64,000 bases of DNA, taken from Haloplanus natans DSM 17983 (GTDB lineage Archaea; Halobacteriota; Halobacteria; Halobacteriales; Haloferacaceae). Position numbers and translations under genes: made by a program. The notes beneath the pieces were generated by a model. That model worked only from the letters and a program-made list of their open reading frames with translations. It was not told the DNA's origin and ran no database searches. The stretch spans positions 2,154,938 through 2,218,937 of the forward strand of contig NZ_KE386573.1 in NCBI RefSeq assembly GCF_000427685.1, written 5' to 3'. Shown in pieces: positions 17,835 to 26,482 of the stretch. The stretch's first letter is position 1. The number at the start of each line of letters is the position of its first letter.

Positions 17835-18383
17835 ATGGACATCGAGGGGTTCGTCTGCTGGACGGCACACGCGGTCGACGACCCGGCCGAGTTACGGCGC
17901 GTTCTCGACGCCCAACTCCCGGACGGCGGGAGCCGCGCCGTCGCCGACGCACAGTGTGCAGGACTGCTGGAGGGGACCGAACTCCGGCCCGCGGGCCTCG
18001 CCGCGGCCCACGCGTTCGCCGAGCGGAGCGACCTGCCGATGGCGGGGCCGACGGCGGCCATCGCCGACTTCAGTACCCTCCTGGACCGTCTCGACGCGGC
18101 CGAGCGCCGCGGCGGACGGGTCGACGCCGACGCCGTCCCGGCGGGGTTCGAGACGGTCACGCCGACCGTGGATCGGTTCGACCGGAGCTATCACACGATT
18201 TCCGTCGCGAAGGAGTATCCCTCGGGCGCGGCGGTGGAGCTCAACTACCGCTCGCGCGACCCGAGCCACCTCGGGGAGCGACGGGCCAACCGATCGAGTG
18301 CGATTCTGTGGCTCCGGGAGGACGGGGCATCGACGTACGAACACCGGGTCGAGTGGGCGGAACGCGGCCGGTCGTCAGAATAG
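17835..18383 (+). CDS. Conserved haloarchaeal protein of unknown function
   Basis: 182 aa, soluble, moderately acidic, no signal or membrane segments. Tryptophan and cysteine occur early (GFVCWTAHAVDDP). I do not recognise a functional domain. It is divergent from the NADH dehydrogenase gene and convergent with mvaD, overlapping its 3-prime end by nine bases. Confidence 0.65.
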   Translation: MDIEGFVCWTAHAVDDPAELRRVLDAQLPDGGSRAVADAQCAGLLEGTELRPAGLAAAHAFAERSDLPMAGPTAAIADFSTLLDRLDAAERRGGRVDADAVPAGFETVTPTVDRFDRSYHTISVAKEYPSGAAVELNYRSRDPSHLGERRANRSSAILWLREDGASTYEHRVEWAERGRSSE

Positions 18384-19343
18384 GGCGTCGTCGTCGGGGC
18401 GAATCTCGGCCGGGCCGCCGACCTCCCAGATGTCGGTTTCGACGCCGCAGTCGGCGACGGCGGACTCGACGCGGTCGACGTACTCGGCGGTGGTGTTGAC
18501 GTAGACGCTCGCGCCGGTGTCGGTCGAGAAGTAGACGGGCACGTCCTCCGTGCGGAGTGCGCGAACCGCGTTGAAGACGGCGATGGTGCGGGGTTGCCAG
18601 TACACCCACCCCGCGGGACCGGTCATGGTCGTCGCCGCGAGCGAGAGCGAGTCGTGTTCCGCGAGTTCGAACGCGCGGTCGAACTCGGCCGATCGGAGCG
18701 CGTCGCGCATCTCGGCGATCTGGCCGTGGATGTGGGCCATCCGCGCTCCGAACATGTGGCTGTCCGCCGCTTCTTCGTGGGCCTGTTCGGTCTCCTTGTA
18801 GGAGGGGACGAGCGCCGCGACGATCCGCAGGTCGTCTTCCAGATCGGTCTCGATGCGCTCGGAGCGACAGTCGTGGTCGTTGAGGCCGGTGTACAGCTGT
18901 GAGAACGCGCCGGTGACGGCCCGGGCGGCGGAGGAGGAACCGCGGCGGGCGACCGTCGAGATTTCCGGACGGGTGAGATCGAGGCCGGCCGCCTCACAGA
19001 GCGCCATCGCGGCGGCGGCAAAGCCCGAAGAGGAGGAGCCGAAGCCGACGTTCGACTGGAAGGAGTTCTCGCTCTCCAAGCGGACGGGGTCGTCGATCCC
19101 GGCCAGGTCGCGAACGTGGTCGACGACGGCGTCGATGCGTTCGGCGCCGCGTCCCTCGACCGGTTCGCCGTCGACGACGTACACGTCCTCGTCGGTCGCG
19201 CCGAACTCGACGGTCGTGAGCGTGCGACTCGGCGCGGTGCAGACGCTGATGCTGTCGTGATACGGGAGCCGAAGCTCGGGATCACGCATGCCGTGGTACT
19301 TCACCAACCCCTGGATCGGGTGGGCCGTCGCGGTCGCTTTCAT
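18375..19343 (-). CDS. mvaD: Phosphomevalonate decarboxylase (MvaD family)
   Basis: 322 aa, a GHMP-kinase-fold protein of the diphosphomevalonate decarboxylase family. The start MKATATAHPIQGLVKYHG is favoured by a TATA box 28 bases upstream. The nucleotide-phosphate loop is VGFGSSSSGFAAAA near residue 105, and the catalytic aspartate region is STDTGASV near residue 280. In Haloferax volcanii the homolog is a phosphomevalonate decarboxylase that makes isopentenyl phosphate in the modified mevalonate pathway to archaeal lipids; I assign that activity here by homology. Confidence 0.9.
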   Translation of the reverse strand: MKATATAHPIQGLVKYHGMRDPELRLPYHDSISVCTAPSRTLTTVEFGATDEDVYVVDGEPVEGRGAERIDAVVDHVRDLAGIDDPVRLESENSFQSNVGFGSSSSGFAAAAMALCEAAGLDLTRPEISTVARRGSSSAARAVTGAFSQLYTGLNDHDCRSERIETDLEDDLRIVAALVPSYKETEQAHEEAADSHMFGARMAHIHGQIAEMRDALRSAEFDRAFELAEHDSLSLAATTMTGPAGWVYWQPRTIAVFNAVRALRTEDVPVYFSTDTGASVYVNTTAEYVDRVESAVADCGVETDIWEVGGPAEIRPDDDALF

Positions 19344-19366
19344 GCTCGAACGGGCGTCGGACGGGC

Positions 19367-19376
19367 GGATAAACGT
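19367..19376 (-). promoter_or_regulatory. mvaD TATA box
   Basis: The minus strand reads CGTTTATCCG, centred about 28 bases before the mvaD ATG at 19343, implying a leaderless mRNA. Confidence 0.5.
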
Positions 19377-19390
19377 CCCGGAACGGAGAA

Positions 19391-19400
19391 CAGTTATAAG
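19391..19400 (+). promoter_or_regulatory. TATA box of the disrupted lipoprotein gene
   Basis: CAGTTATAAG lies about 28 bases before the ATG at 19424, so the promoter appears intact although the gene is broken. Confidence 0.45.
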
Positions 19401-19663
19401 CCGTCGCGGCCCGACCGGCTCGTATGCCACGTGTCACCCGGCGGCGCCTGCTCGAAGCGGGAGTGGCGGGGGGCGTCGCCCTCGCCGGCTGTTCGGCCGA
19501 CGGGGACGGCGAACCGACGGGGCGGCCGACGGGAACGAGTTCCGCGACGGCGACCGAAACACCCACAGCTACAGCCACGGCCACGGCACCGGCCGACGAG
19601 GCGGTCGGTTTCGAGGCGATGCTCGAACGGACGCCCACGAATCCGGAGATGGTCGACGAATCC

Positions 19664-19735
19664 TATAGTAGCGTTTGTAAGTCATCGCACACTGTCCGGC
19701 TATCAGGTGTGCAAACAGTTCTAGACGCTACTATA
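19664..19735. mobile_element. MITE-like palindromic element with TA duplication
   Basis: The 72 bases, counting both flanking TA copies, have imperfect terminal inverted repeats: the left end TATAGTAGCGTTTG matches the reverse complement of the right end TATAGTAGCGTCTA, and the match resumes at GCACAC further inside. There is no coding capacity. The flanking TA dinucleotides behave as a target duplication, because deleting 70 bp restores the host reading frame exactly. TA duplication is typical of IS630/Tc1-mariner-type transposases, but the parent family was not identified. Confidence 0.75.
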
Positions 19736-20370
19736 CGTCTGGGCGCGGTACGTCGACGCCGCGGCACTCCTCGGGGACATCGACGACGACACCACCCGCA
19801 CACGGCTCCGCGAGGGGTGGCTGGGGTCGGGGCCGCCGCGATACACCGACACCACCGCGTTCGAACTCGTCCACGTCCAGCCGGGAGGCCTGTCGAACGT
19901 GACGGTCGGGCGCGGCGACTACGATGCGGCCGCCGTGATCGAGGGGATGATCGCGGACGGCTGGTCGCGGCTCGACGCCACGGAGGCGTGCACGTACCTC
20001 GAATACGGTGGACCTGATCCGGGCGCTCGCCGCGGCCGTCCCGACCGATCCGCTCGTCGCCCACTTCGACGACATCGGCGTGACGGCGGTAGAGCGGGCG
20101 ACCGAGGAGTCGGGGAACTACCACGTCGTCCAGCGATCCGTCGCCGGCGACTACGCCGCCGGTATCGCCATCAACTACGAACCCTACCGCTATCCGAGGG
20201 GCGTGCTACATTACGCGAACGGCCGTGAATCGCCGTCGTGGCAGCGCGTCAACCACCGGTTCCGGAGGCGGGTCGCCGGCGAGATTCGGGCGGGGCGCTT
20301 CGGCGAGGACTTCGGCCGACCGGCAGCGCGGTCCCCCGGGCGCAGTCACCCGAATCGGCCACGGGCCGAC

Positions 20371-20380
20371 GGTTTAAATA
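20371..20380 (+). promoter_or_regulatory. DUF655 gene TATA box
   Basis: GGTTTAAATA is centred 28 bases before the ATG at 20404; it lies inside the decayed 3-prime end of the lipoprotein pseudogene. Confidence 0.55.
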
Positions 20381-20403
20381 CTCCGTCACCGTACAGGTTC
20401 AGT

Positions 20404-21009
20404 ATGACGACCTCCGAGAGCGAAGAGGCTGGCGACGACGCAGTCGACGCCGAGGAGGAAGTAGAGCGGTCCTACGCGGTCGTGCTGGACTATCTGCCCC
20501 ACGGGCGTCCGGGCGACGACCGTCCACAGTACAAGAAGTCGCCGCTCGCGTACGCCCTCGGGGAGTCCGAGTTTCGGTTGCTCGAACTCACGCTCGACGA
20601 CGAGGCGGACGTGAGCATCGGCGACCGGATCGTCCTCGAGCCGGACGCCGAGCGGAAGGTGGTGGGGCGCATCCGCGAAGTCGGATACGACGACCTCTCG
20701 AACGCCGCACACTCCGAACTGGAGTACGTCGTCGAGGAGGTGGTCGACCGCAACGAGCGGCGGTTCGTCGACTTCTACAACGAGGCACAGCCGATCACGC
20801 TCCGGCTCCACCAGCTCAACCTCCTGCCGGGTATCGGCAAGAAACTCCGAAACGACGTACTCGACGAGCGCAAGCGTGCGCCGTTCGAGAGCTTCGAGGA
20901 GTTAGGAGAGCGCATCGCGGGCCTCCACAACCCGAAAGGAGTCCTCGTCGACCGGATTCTGGAGGAGCTCCGGGACGAGGACCTCAAATACCGGACGTTC
21001 GTGGAGTAG
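20404..21009 (+). CDS. DUF655 family RNA/DNA-binding-like protein
   Basis: 201 aa. An acidic N-terminus precedes an OB-like region (residues 20-95, YAVVLDYLPHGRP) and a helix-hairpin-helix region with LNLLPGIGKKLRNDVLDER near residue 140. DUF655 is widespread in archaea and usually sits next to the rRNA dimethyltransferase gene, as here with ksgA, so a role in ribosome assembly or RNA handling is inferred. The frame is open upstream into the pseudogene, but the ATG at 20404 fits the TATA box. The customary upstream partners rpl21e and rpoF are missing. Confidence 0.85.
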   Translation: MTTSESEEAGDDAVDAEEEVERSYAVVLDYLPHGRPGDDRPQYKKSPLAYALGESEFRLLELTLDDEADVSIGDRIVLEPDAERKVVGRIREVGYDDLSNAAHSELEYVVEEVVDRNERRFVDFYNEAQPITLRLHQLNLLPGIGKKLRNDVLDERKRAPFESFEELGERIAGLHNPKGVLVDRILEELRDEDLKYRTFVE

Positions 21010-21026
21010 TCCTCTCGGACGGTGAG

Positions 21027-21725
21027 TCAGTACCGGAGTCCGGCGAAAAGGAGCGTCAGCGCCGCGAAGCCGACAGCGAGAGCGATGACGGCCCAGCGGA
21101 GAAACGGCGTGTCCGGCCCGAGAAACGGGCTGACGACGGGGACGAACGCGCGGACGTCGACGGCGACGATGGCGACCGCACCGAGGACGTCGACGATCAG
21201 ATCGAGAAGCGTATCCCGCGGACCGTAGTGGACGAGCACCGGTTCGACGTCGAACTCCTCGCCGAGTTCGCGTGCCACGAGTTCGACGAGTTCCCACCAC
21301 AGGCCGAGGGCGAAGGTGAGCAGGATCGTCGTGGCGGCGGCGGTCCCCCAGCCGGACGGTTCGGCGACGAGGACGCTGGCGTAACACAGCGCGGCGACGA
21401 CGGAGGCGGAGACGAAGTGGGTGACGGTGTCCCACCGGGGCACGGAGTCGTAGAGGCCGAGCATACCGATCGCGTGGAGGAGGCCGGCGACCGCGAGCCA
21501 CAGCGTCAGCCCCGGGGCGACAGCAAGGGCGGTGGTGGCGCCGAGGACGAACGGCAGAACGGCAACGGCGAACGCGGCGAGGGCGTTGACCGCGGCGGCG
21601 ACGTTCCCCCGTCGGACGCCTTCGGCGAGGACGAGGAGGATCGCACCCTGGATCGCCGCCACGGCGACGGGGAGGGGATCGAGCATCGGTGTCGGCGTGC
21701 CGGCACGTCGACCGCGAGCCGGCAT
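21027..21725 (-). CDS. Multi-span membrane protein, DUF2238/VanZ-like
   Basis: 232 aa from 21725, or 219 aa if the second ATG at 21686 (MLDPLPVA) is used. Six to seven hydrophobic segments are visible. Conserved polar motifs lie between them: WDTVTHFVSASV, LWWELVELVARELG and GPRDTLLDLIVDVLGA, which resemble the membrane family of E. coli YjdF (DUF2238). Function is unknown. It is inserted, on the opposite strand, between DUF655 and ksgA. Confidence 0.6.
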   Translation of the reverse strand: MPARGRRAGTPTPMLDPLPVAVAAIQGAILLVLAEGVRRGNVAAAVNALAAFAVAVLPFVLGATTALAVAPGLTLWLAVAGLLHAIGMLGLYDSVPRWDTVTHFVSASVVAALCYASVLVAEPSGWGTAAATTILLTFALGLWWELVELVARELGEEFDVEPVLVHYGPRDTLLDLIVDVLGAVAIVAVDVRAFVPVVSPFLGPDTPFLRWAVIALAVGFAALTLLFAGLRY

Positions 21726-21793
21726 GACTCTTTGGCACTCCCGTCGCCGTGAGAAACGGGAAATTTACCCCGGCTCGCGCGCTATCGAGGACG

Positions 21794-22642
21794 ATGACAG
21801 GGTCGCGTTCACCGGACCGACTGCTCGGGCGGGCGGGTGTGAGCGGCAACCCCGACCGCGATCAGCATTTCCTCGTCGACGAGCGCGTCCTCGATCGGTT
21901 GCCGACGTATCTCCCCGACGACGCCGACCGGAGTCACGTCCTCGAAATCGGTGGCGGGACGGGGGCGCTCACCGACCGCCTGCTGGCGACGAGCGACCGC
22001 GTGACGGTTATCGAGCGCGATCCGGACCTCGCGGCGTTCCTCCGGCGGGAGTTCGGGGACGAACGGACGGCCGGGCGCCTGACCGTGATCGAAGGCGACG
22101 CGCTGGAGCGCGACCTGCCGGCGGACGCCACCGCGAGCGTCTCGAACCTGCCCTACGGCGTCTCCAGCGAGATCACGTTCCGCCTCCTGCCGCTCGGCGT
22201 TCCGACGGTGCTCATGTTCCAGCGGGAGTTCGCGGAGCGGATGGCCGCCGAGCCGGGGACGAGCGAGTACGGCCGGCTGTCGGTGAGCGCGGGGCATTAC
22301 GCCGCGGTCGAGGTGGTCGAGCCGGTGCCGGCGACGGCGTTCTCGCCGCCGCCGGCCGTCGAGAGTGCGGTCGTGCGGACGACACCCCGCGACCCCGACT
22401 ACGAAGTCGCGGACGAGGCGTTTTTTCTGCGGTTCGTGAAGGCGGTGTTCACCCAGCGCCGGAAGACGGTCCGGAACGCGATCCGAAACACCGCCCACAT
22501 CTCGGGGCTCTCCGATCCGGACGCGGTCGTCGCGGCGGCGGACGAGGCGACGATGTCGAAACGCGCCGGCGATCTGTCGCCGGACGACTTCGCCGCGCTC
22601 GCCGGCCTCGCCCTCGAACACGGGGTGGGGACGGATGGTTGA
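21794..22642 (+). CDS. ksgA: 16S rRNA dimethyladenosine transferase KsgA/RsmA
   Basis: 282 aa. Class I methyltransferase with AdoMet loop EIGGGTGALT near residue 52, acidic EGDAL, and catalytic motif NLPYGVS near residue 118 (the NxPY type). It dimethylates the two adjacent adenines near the 3-prime end of 16S rRNA during small-subunit maturation. ATG at 21794 is chosen because the residues before it are not conserved in kind and a TATA-like AATTTACC sits about 30 bases upstream. It overlaps the mscS start by eight bases, starting a ksgA-mscS-hemK operon. Confidence 0.93.
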   Translation: MTGSRSPDRLLGRAGVSGNPDRDQHFLVDERVLDRLPTYLPDDADRSHVLEIGGGTGALTDRLLATSDRVTVIERDPDLAAFLRREFGDERTAGRLTVIEGDALERDLPADATASVSNLPYGVSSEITFRLLPLGVPTVLMFQREFAERMAAEPGTSEYGRLSVSAGHYAAVEVVEPVPATAFSPPPAVESAVVRTTPRDPDYEVADEAFFLRFVKAVFTQRRKTVRNAIRNTAHISGLSDPDAVVAAADEATMSKRAGDLSPDDFAALAGLALEHGVGTDG

Positions 22643-23759
22643 TCCGCTGGCGGTCGTCGAGATGACGACGGCGAGTCGGGCGCTCATGACGCTGCTGGTC
22701 GTGGGCATCGTCGTTGCCGTTCGATACGGCGCGCGGCGCTGGCGGCGGCGCGACGGCGCGGCGGAGCGATCGGCCGCGACCGTCGCGCTGTCGGCGGGCG
22801 TGACGCTGACGACCGCCGCGGGCATCGTCGCAGTCGTGTTGCTGTGGGACCTGATCGGGCCGCTCCAGCGCTCCTACCGGAGTCTGGGGCTCGAGGACCT
22901 GGCCGGCCGGCTGTTGCTCTCGGTGGTCATCCTGGCGGCGACGTACGCCCTGACCGGCTTCGTGGGCCGGGTTATCGGCGAGTTCACGGGGAAACGATCG
23001 ACCATCAGCGAACACCAGCGGGAGATCGTCTACCGGCTCACGCAGGTGACGCTTTACACCCTCGCCCTCCTGGTGGTGGTGGGGCTGTTCACGCGGAACC
23101 TCGGGAGCCTCCTCGTCGGGGCCGGCTTCCTCGGCATCGTGGTCGGGATGGCCGCTCGGCAGACCCTCGGCGCCGTCCTCGCGGGCTTCGTCCTCATGTT
23201 CTCGCGGCCGTTCGAGATCGGCGACTGGGTGGAGATCGGCGACCGCGAAGGGATCGTCACCGATATCACCATCGTCACCACGCGAATCCAGACCTTCGAC
23301 GGGGAGTACGTGATGCTCCCGAACGACGAGGTGAGCGGCCAGCCGATCATCAACCGGACGCGAAAAGGTCGGCTCCGCATCGAAGTCGAGGTCGGTGTCG
23401 ACTACGACAACGACCCCGAGCGGGCGGCCGAAATCGCCCGCGACGCGGTGCGTGGACTGGACGAGGTGTTGCAGGTGCCGACGCCACAGGTAGTCGGCAA
23501 GCGCTTTGGCGACTCCGCCATCGTCCTCGGGGTACGGGTGTGGATCGACAACCCCAGCGCCCGTCGGATGTGGCGGGCGCGGACGGCGGTCATCGAAGCC
23601 GTCACCGACGCCTACGGGGCGGAGGGAATCAAGATCCCGTTCCCACAGCGCGAACTCATGGGGCGGACCGAGGAGGGCGGCTTCGCCATCGCGGGCGGCG
23701 ACCGGCCGGAGCCGGCGCCGACGCCCGACGGCGGCGGGAGCGGGGACGCCGATGACTGA
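22635..23759 (+). CDS. Small-conductance mechanosensitive channel, MscS family
   Basis: 374 aa. Four hydrophobic segments come first, then the pore helix GLFTRNLGSLLVGAGFLGIVVGMAARQTLGAV-type region near residues 155-185 rich in Gly/Ala, followed by the beta domain with PFEIGDWVEIGDREG and LPNDEVSGQPIIN, and the alpha/beta C-terminal domain. It should release solutes under hypo-osmotic shock at the cell membrane. A Gly/Pro-rich acidic tail ends the protein. It overlaps both ksgA and the methyltransferase gene by eight bases. Confidence 0.9.
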   Translation: MVDPLAVVEMTTASRALMTLLVVGIVVAVRYGARRWRRRDGAAERSAATVALSAGVTLTTAAGIVAVVLLWDLIGPLQRSYRSLGLEDLAGRLLLSVVILAATYALTGFVGRVIGEFTGKRSTISEHQREIVYRLTQVTLYTLALLVVVGLFTRNLGSLLVGAGFLGIVVGMAARQTLGAVLAGFVLMFSRPFEIGDWVEIGDREGIVTDITIVTTRIQTFDGEYVMLPNDEVSGQPIINRTRKGRLRIEVEVGVDYDNDPERAAEIARDAVRGLDEVLQVPTPQVVGKRFGDSAIVLGVRVWIDNPSARRMWRARTAVIEAVTDAYGAEGIKIPFPQRELMGRTEEGGFAIAGGDRPEPAPTPDGGGSGDADD

Positions 23760-24378
23760 CGGCGAGGATCGACGGTTCTCGGGGAGTCGATCGGAGACCG
23801 GCGACACCCGCGACGCCCTCGCCGACCGCCGAGGGCTGGAACGCGAGGTGTACCAGCCGGCGGAGGACTCCCGCCTCCTCGCCGAGGCGGCGGTCGAACA
23901 CGCCCGCGGCCGAACGCTGGAGGTCGGCACGGGGTCGGGCTGGGTCGCCGAACGCATCGCGACCGAGACGGACGCCGAGGTGGTGGCGAGCGACTACAAC
24001 CCGGCGGCCTGTCGGCAGGCGCGCGAACGGGGGGTGCAGGTGGTCCGCGCGGACCTCGTCGAATCCTTCCGCGACGGGAGCCTCGACACCGTCGCGTTCA
24101 ACCCGCCCTACCTCCCCACCGATCCCGACAACGAGTGGGACGACCGGATGGAGCGGGCGCTGTCGGGCGGCGAATCCGGCCGCGAGGTGATCGATCCCTT
24201 CCTCGATACGGTCGGCCGAGTTCTCCGCCCCGGCGGCCGTGTCCTCCTCCTCGTGAGCAGCCTCACGGGCTTCGAGTCGGTCGTCGCTCGCGCGGAAGCG
24301 AACGGCTTCGCCGTCTCGACGGTGCGCCAGGAGTCGTACCCCTTCGAGGTGCTGTCGATCCTTCGACTCGACGGATAA
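23752..24378 (+). CDS. HemK2-like glutamine methyltransferase
   Basis: 208 aa. AdoMet loop LEVGTGSGWVAE near residue 57 and the amide-methylating signature NPPY at residues 117-120 place it in the PrmC/HemK family. Its small size, without the N-terminal substrate domain of bacterial PrmC, fits archaeal and eukaryotic HemK2/Mtq2, which methylates the GGQ glutamine of release factor aRF1. The start ATG overlaps the mscS stop, so it is the last gene of the ksgA operon. Confidence 0.88.
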   Translation: MTDGEDRRFSGSRSETGDTRDALADRRGLEREVYQPAEDSRLLAEAAVEHARGRTLEVGTGSGWVAERIATETDAEVVASDYNPAACRQARERGVQVVRADLVESFRDGSLDTVAFNPPYLPTDPDNEWDDRMERALSGGESGREVIDPFLDTVGRVLRPGGRVLLLVSSLTGFESVVARAEANGFAVSTVRQESYPFEVLSILRLDG

Positions 24379-24405
24379 TAACCATAGGGCATATTTTGGT
24401 TTAGC

Positions 24406-24415
24406 AAATATTAAG
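24406..24415 (+). promoter_or_regulatory. TATA box of the MetE-like gene pair
   Basis: AAATATTAAG, about 31 bases before the ATG at 24441, in an AT-rich gap. Confidence 0.45.
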
Positions 24416-24440
24416 CGACAGCATCACGAAACCGAGCGTG

Positions 24441-25427
24441 ATGACCGAACTGGTCGCCACGACACCGGGACTGTATCCGCTTCCCGACTGGGCGAAAGAC
24501 GAGCTATCGGACCTGAAAGGCCACCAGAAAGGCGATCTGATCGCCGGTGACGAGGGTCCGGAGGTCGTCGACGCCTACGACCGCGCACGAAGCGAAGCCG
24601 TCGACGCCCAGGTCGACGCCGGCCTCGACCGGGTCGTCGAGGGGCAGCTTCGGTGGGACGACATGCTCGCCCACCCGCTGACGATCCACGAGAACGTCGA
24701 GACGGGGGGTATCGTCCGCTACTACGACAACAACAACTTCTACCGCGACCCGAAGGTGCAGGGCGATCTCACGCCGTCGGGTGACGTGGCCGCCGAACTC
24801 GAGGCGGTCGATACGGACGCACTCCAGGCCGTCCTGCCCGGTCCGTACTCGCTGGCCGATCTCGCGACCGACGAACACTACGGCGACGAGGCGGACTTCC
24901 GAGACGCCGTCGCGGACTTCCTCGCCGGCGAAATCGAGGCGTTCCCGAGCCACGAGACGCTGTTCCTGCTCGAACCCTCGCTGGTCGAGAACCCGCCGCA
25001 CGACGACGCCGACGAACACGCGAGCGAAATCGTCGACCGCGTGGCGGCCGCGACGGACGCCGACGTGGTCGTCCACACCTACTGGGGCGCCGTCCCGGAG
25101 AAGACGTACGCGCACCTGATGGACGCCGACGTGGATGCCATCGGCTTCGACTTCGTGACCGAAACCGAGGACGCCCTCTACAACATCAACGAGTACGGAA
25201 CCAAAGCGCAGGTCGCGCTGGGAGTGGTCGACGGGGGGAACACGCTCGTCGAGTCGCCGGAGACGATCCGGGACCGCGTCGAGTGGGTCGACGAACGCAC
25301 CCACACCGACTTCGAGCGCGCCTACGTCACCTCGAACACCGGACTGTTCTACCTGCCGGTGAACAAGTTCGAGGAGAAACTCGAAGCGTTGGGTGACGCC
25401 GCGGCGCTCGCGGAGGTGGACGCATGA
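24441..25427 (+). CDS. MetE-like protein without zinc ligands (methionine synthase paralog)
   Basis: 328 aa. The fold is the UROD/MetE TIM barrel: early motif GLYPLPDWAK, GLDRVVEGQLRWDDM, and VLPGPYSLADL for the substrate pocket. In the position where the catalytic MetE domain has its zinc-binding His-x-Cys and a later cysteine, this protein has VVVHTYWG and TSNTGLFYLP, so zinc catalysis is unlikely. It overlaps the next gene by four bases (ATGA); the two probably form a heteromeric methionine synthase in which this one supplies methyl-donor binding. A GTG directly before the ATG is the alternative start. Confidence 0.8.
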   Translation: MTELVATTPGLYPLPDWAKDELSDLKGHQKGDLIAGDEGPEVVDAYDRARSEAVDAQVDAGLDRVVEGQLRWDDMLAHPLTIHENVETGGIVRYYDNNNFYRDPKVQGDLTPSGDVAAELEAVDTDALQAVLPGPYSLADLATDEHYGDEADFRDAVADFLAGEIEAFPSHETLFLLEPSLVENPPHDDADEHASEIVDRVAAATDADVVVHTYWGAVPEKTYAHLMDADVDAIGFDFVTETEDALYNINEYGTKAQVALGVVDGGNTLVESPETIRDRVEWVDERTHTDFERAYVTSNTGLFYLPVNKFEEKLEALGDAAALAEVDA

Positions 25428-26482
25428 GCAATCGCGAACAGTTCCGCCCCGACGACCACCCGAACGACCACTTCCTGCTCACCTCCATCGTCGGCTCGTA
25501 CCCGAAGCCAAAGTGGCTCAACCGAGCGGCTGATCTCGCGGAAGACGAGGAGTCGAAGTTCACCGAGGAACACCTCCACGAGGCCCACGACGACGCCTGC
25601 CGCGTCATCGTCGACGAACACGAACGGACGGGACTGGACACCGTCTCCGACGGCGAAATGCGCCGCAACGAGATGGTCGAGTTCTTCGCCGACCGCATCG
25701 AGGGCTACGAGTTCAACGGGCCCGTGAAGGTCTGGGGCCACAACTACTTCGACAAGCCCTCCGTCGCCGACGAGGTGGAGTACACCGAGTCGTGGCTGGT
25801 CGACGAGTTCGAGTTCACACAGGCGGCCGCGAGCAAGCCGGTCAAGGTGCCGATCACCGGCCCCTACACGCTGGCGGCGTGGTCGTTCAACGAGGCCTAC
25901 GAGACCGACGAAGACCTGGCGTACGCCCTCGCCGACCTCGTGAACGAGGAGATCGAAGCGCTGGTCGACGCCGGCGCGTGCTACATCCAGATCGACGAAC
26001 CCGCACTGGCGACGACGCCCGACGACCACGCCATCGTCGGCGAGTGTCTCGAACGCATCGTCGCCGGGGTTCCCGACGAAGTGCGCATCGGTCTCCACGT
26101 CTGTTACGGCGACTACTCCCGCATCTACCCCGAACTGCTCGACTACCCGATCGACGAGTTCGACGTCGAACTCTGTAACGGCGACTACGAACAGATCGAC
26201 GTGTTCACCGATCCCGAGTTCACGACCGACCTCGCCCTCGGCGTCGTCGACGTCCACACGACCGAGGTGGAGAGCGTCGAGGAGATCAAGGAGAACATCA
26301 AACAGGGCTTCGAGGTCGTGTCCCCGGAGAACCTGACGGTCAGCCCGGACTGTGGCGTGAAACTCCTGCCGCGTGAGGTCGCCCGACGAAAAATCGAGAA
26401 CATGGTGACCGCCACCCGTGAGATCGAGGCCGAACTCGACGCCGGCGAGATCGAACTCGGGCCGGAAGTCAGCGCCGATTAG
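25424..26482 (+). CDS. metE: Methionine synthase, catalytic MetE domain
   Basis: 352 aa, equal to the C-terminal catalytic half of bacterial MetE. Zinc ligands are visible as H225 and C227 in LHVCYGD and C310 in SPDCGVKLLP. The N-terminus has SIVGSYPKP, and ITGPYTLAAW forms the substrate loop. It should transfer a methyl group to homocysteine; the donor in haloarchaea may be a folate or a corrinoid protein, which sequence cannot settle. It is translationally coupled to the paralog upstream and converges with the Mop gene, sharing four bases. Confidence 0.88.
   Translation: MSNREQFRPDDHPNDHFLLTSIVGSYPKPKWLNRAADLAEDEESKFTEEHLHEAHDDACRVIVDEHERTGLDTVSDGEMRRNEMVEFFADRIEGYEFNGPVKVWGHNYFDKPSVADEVEYTESWLVDEFEFTQAAASKPVKVPITGPYTLAAWSFNEAYETDEDLAYALADLVNEEIEALVDAGACYIQIDEPALATTPDDHAIVGECLERIVAGVPDEVRIGLHVCYGDYSRIYPELLDYPIDEFDVELCNGDYEQIDVFTDPEFTTDLALGVVDVHTTEVESVEEIKENIKQGFEVVSPENLTVSPDCGVKLLPREVARRKIENMVTATREIEAELDAGEIELGPEVSAD

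Larger units (their letters stand above)
19424..20403 (+). pseudogene. Disrupted Tat lipoprotein gene (MITE insertion plus frameshift)
   Basis: The start encodes a Tat-type lipoprotein signal: twin arginine in TRRRLLE, a hydrophobic stretch and lipobox LAGC, then a Thr/Ala-rich linker. At 19664 a 70-bp insertion breaks the frame. Removing it with one TA copy rejoins the frame as ...DESYVWARYVDAA, and the restored reading continues well to about 20005 (ACTYLEYGG). There a second, +1 shift is needed to reach the following well-coded segment (DLIRALAAAVPTDPL... to about 20330), which then has no stop before the DUF655 gene. The product was a secreted, membrane-anchored protein of unknown function, about 300 aa. 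With two lesions it is unlikely to be made. Confidence 0.8.
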
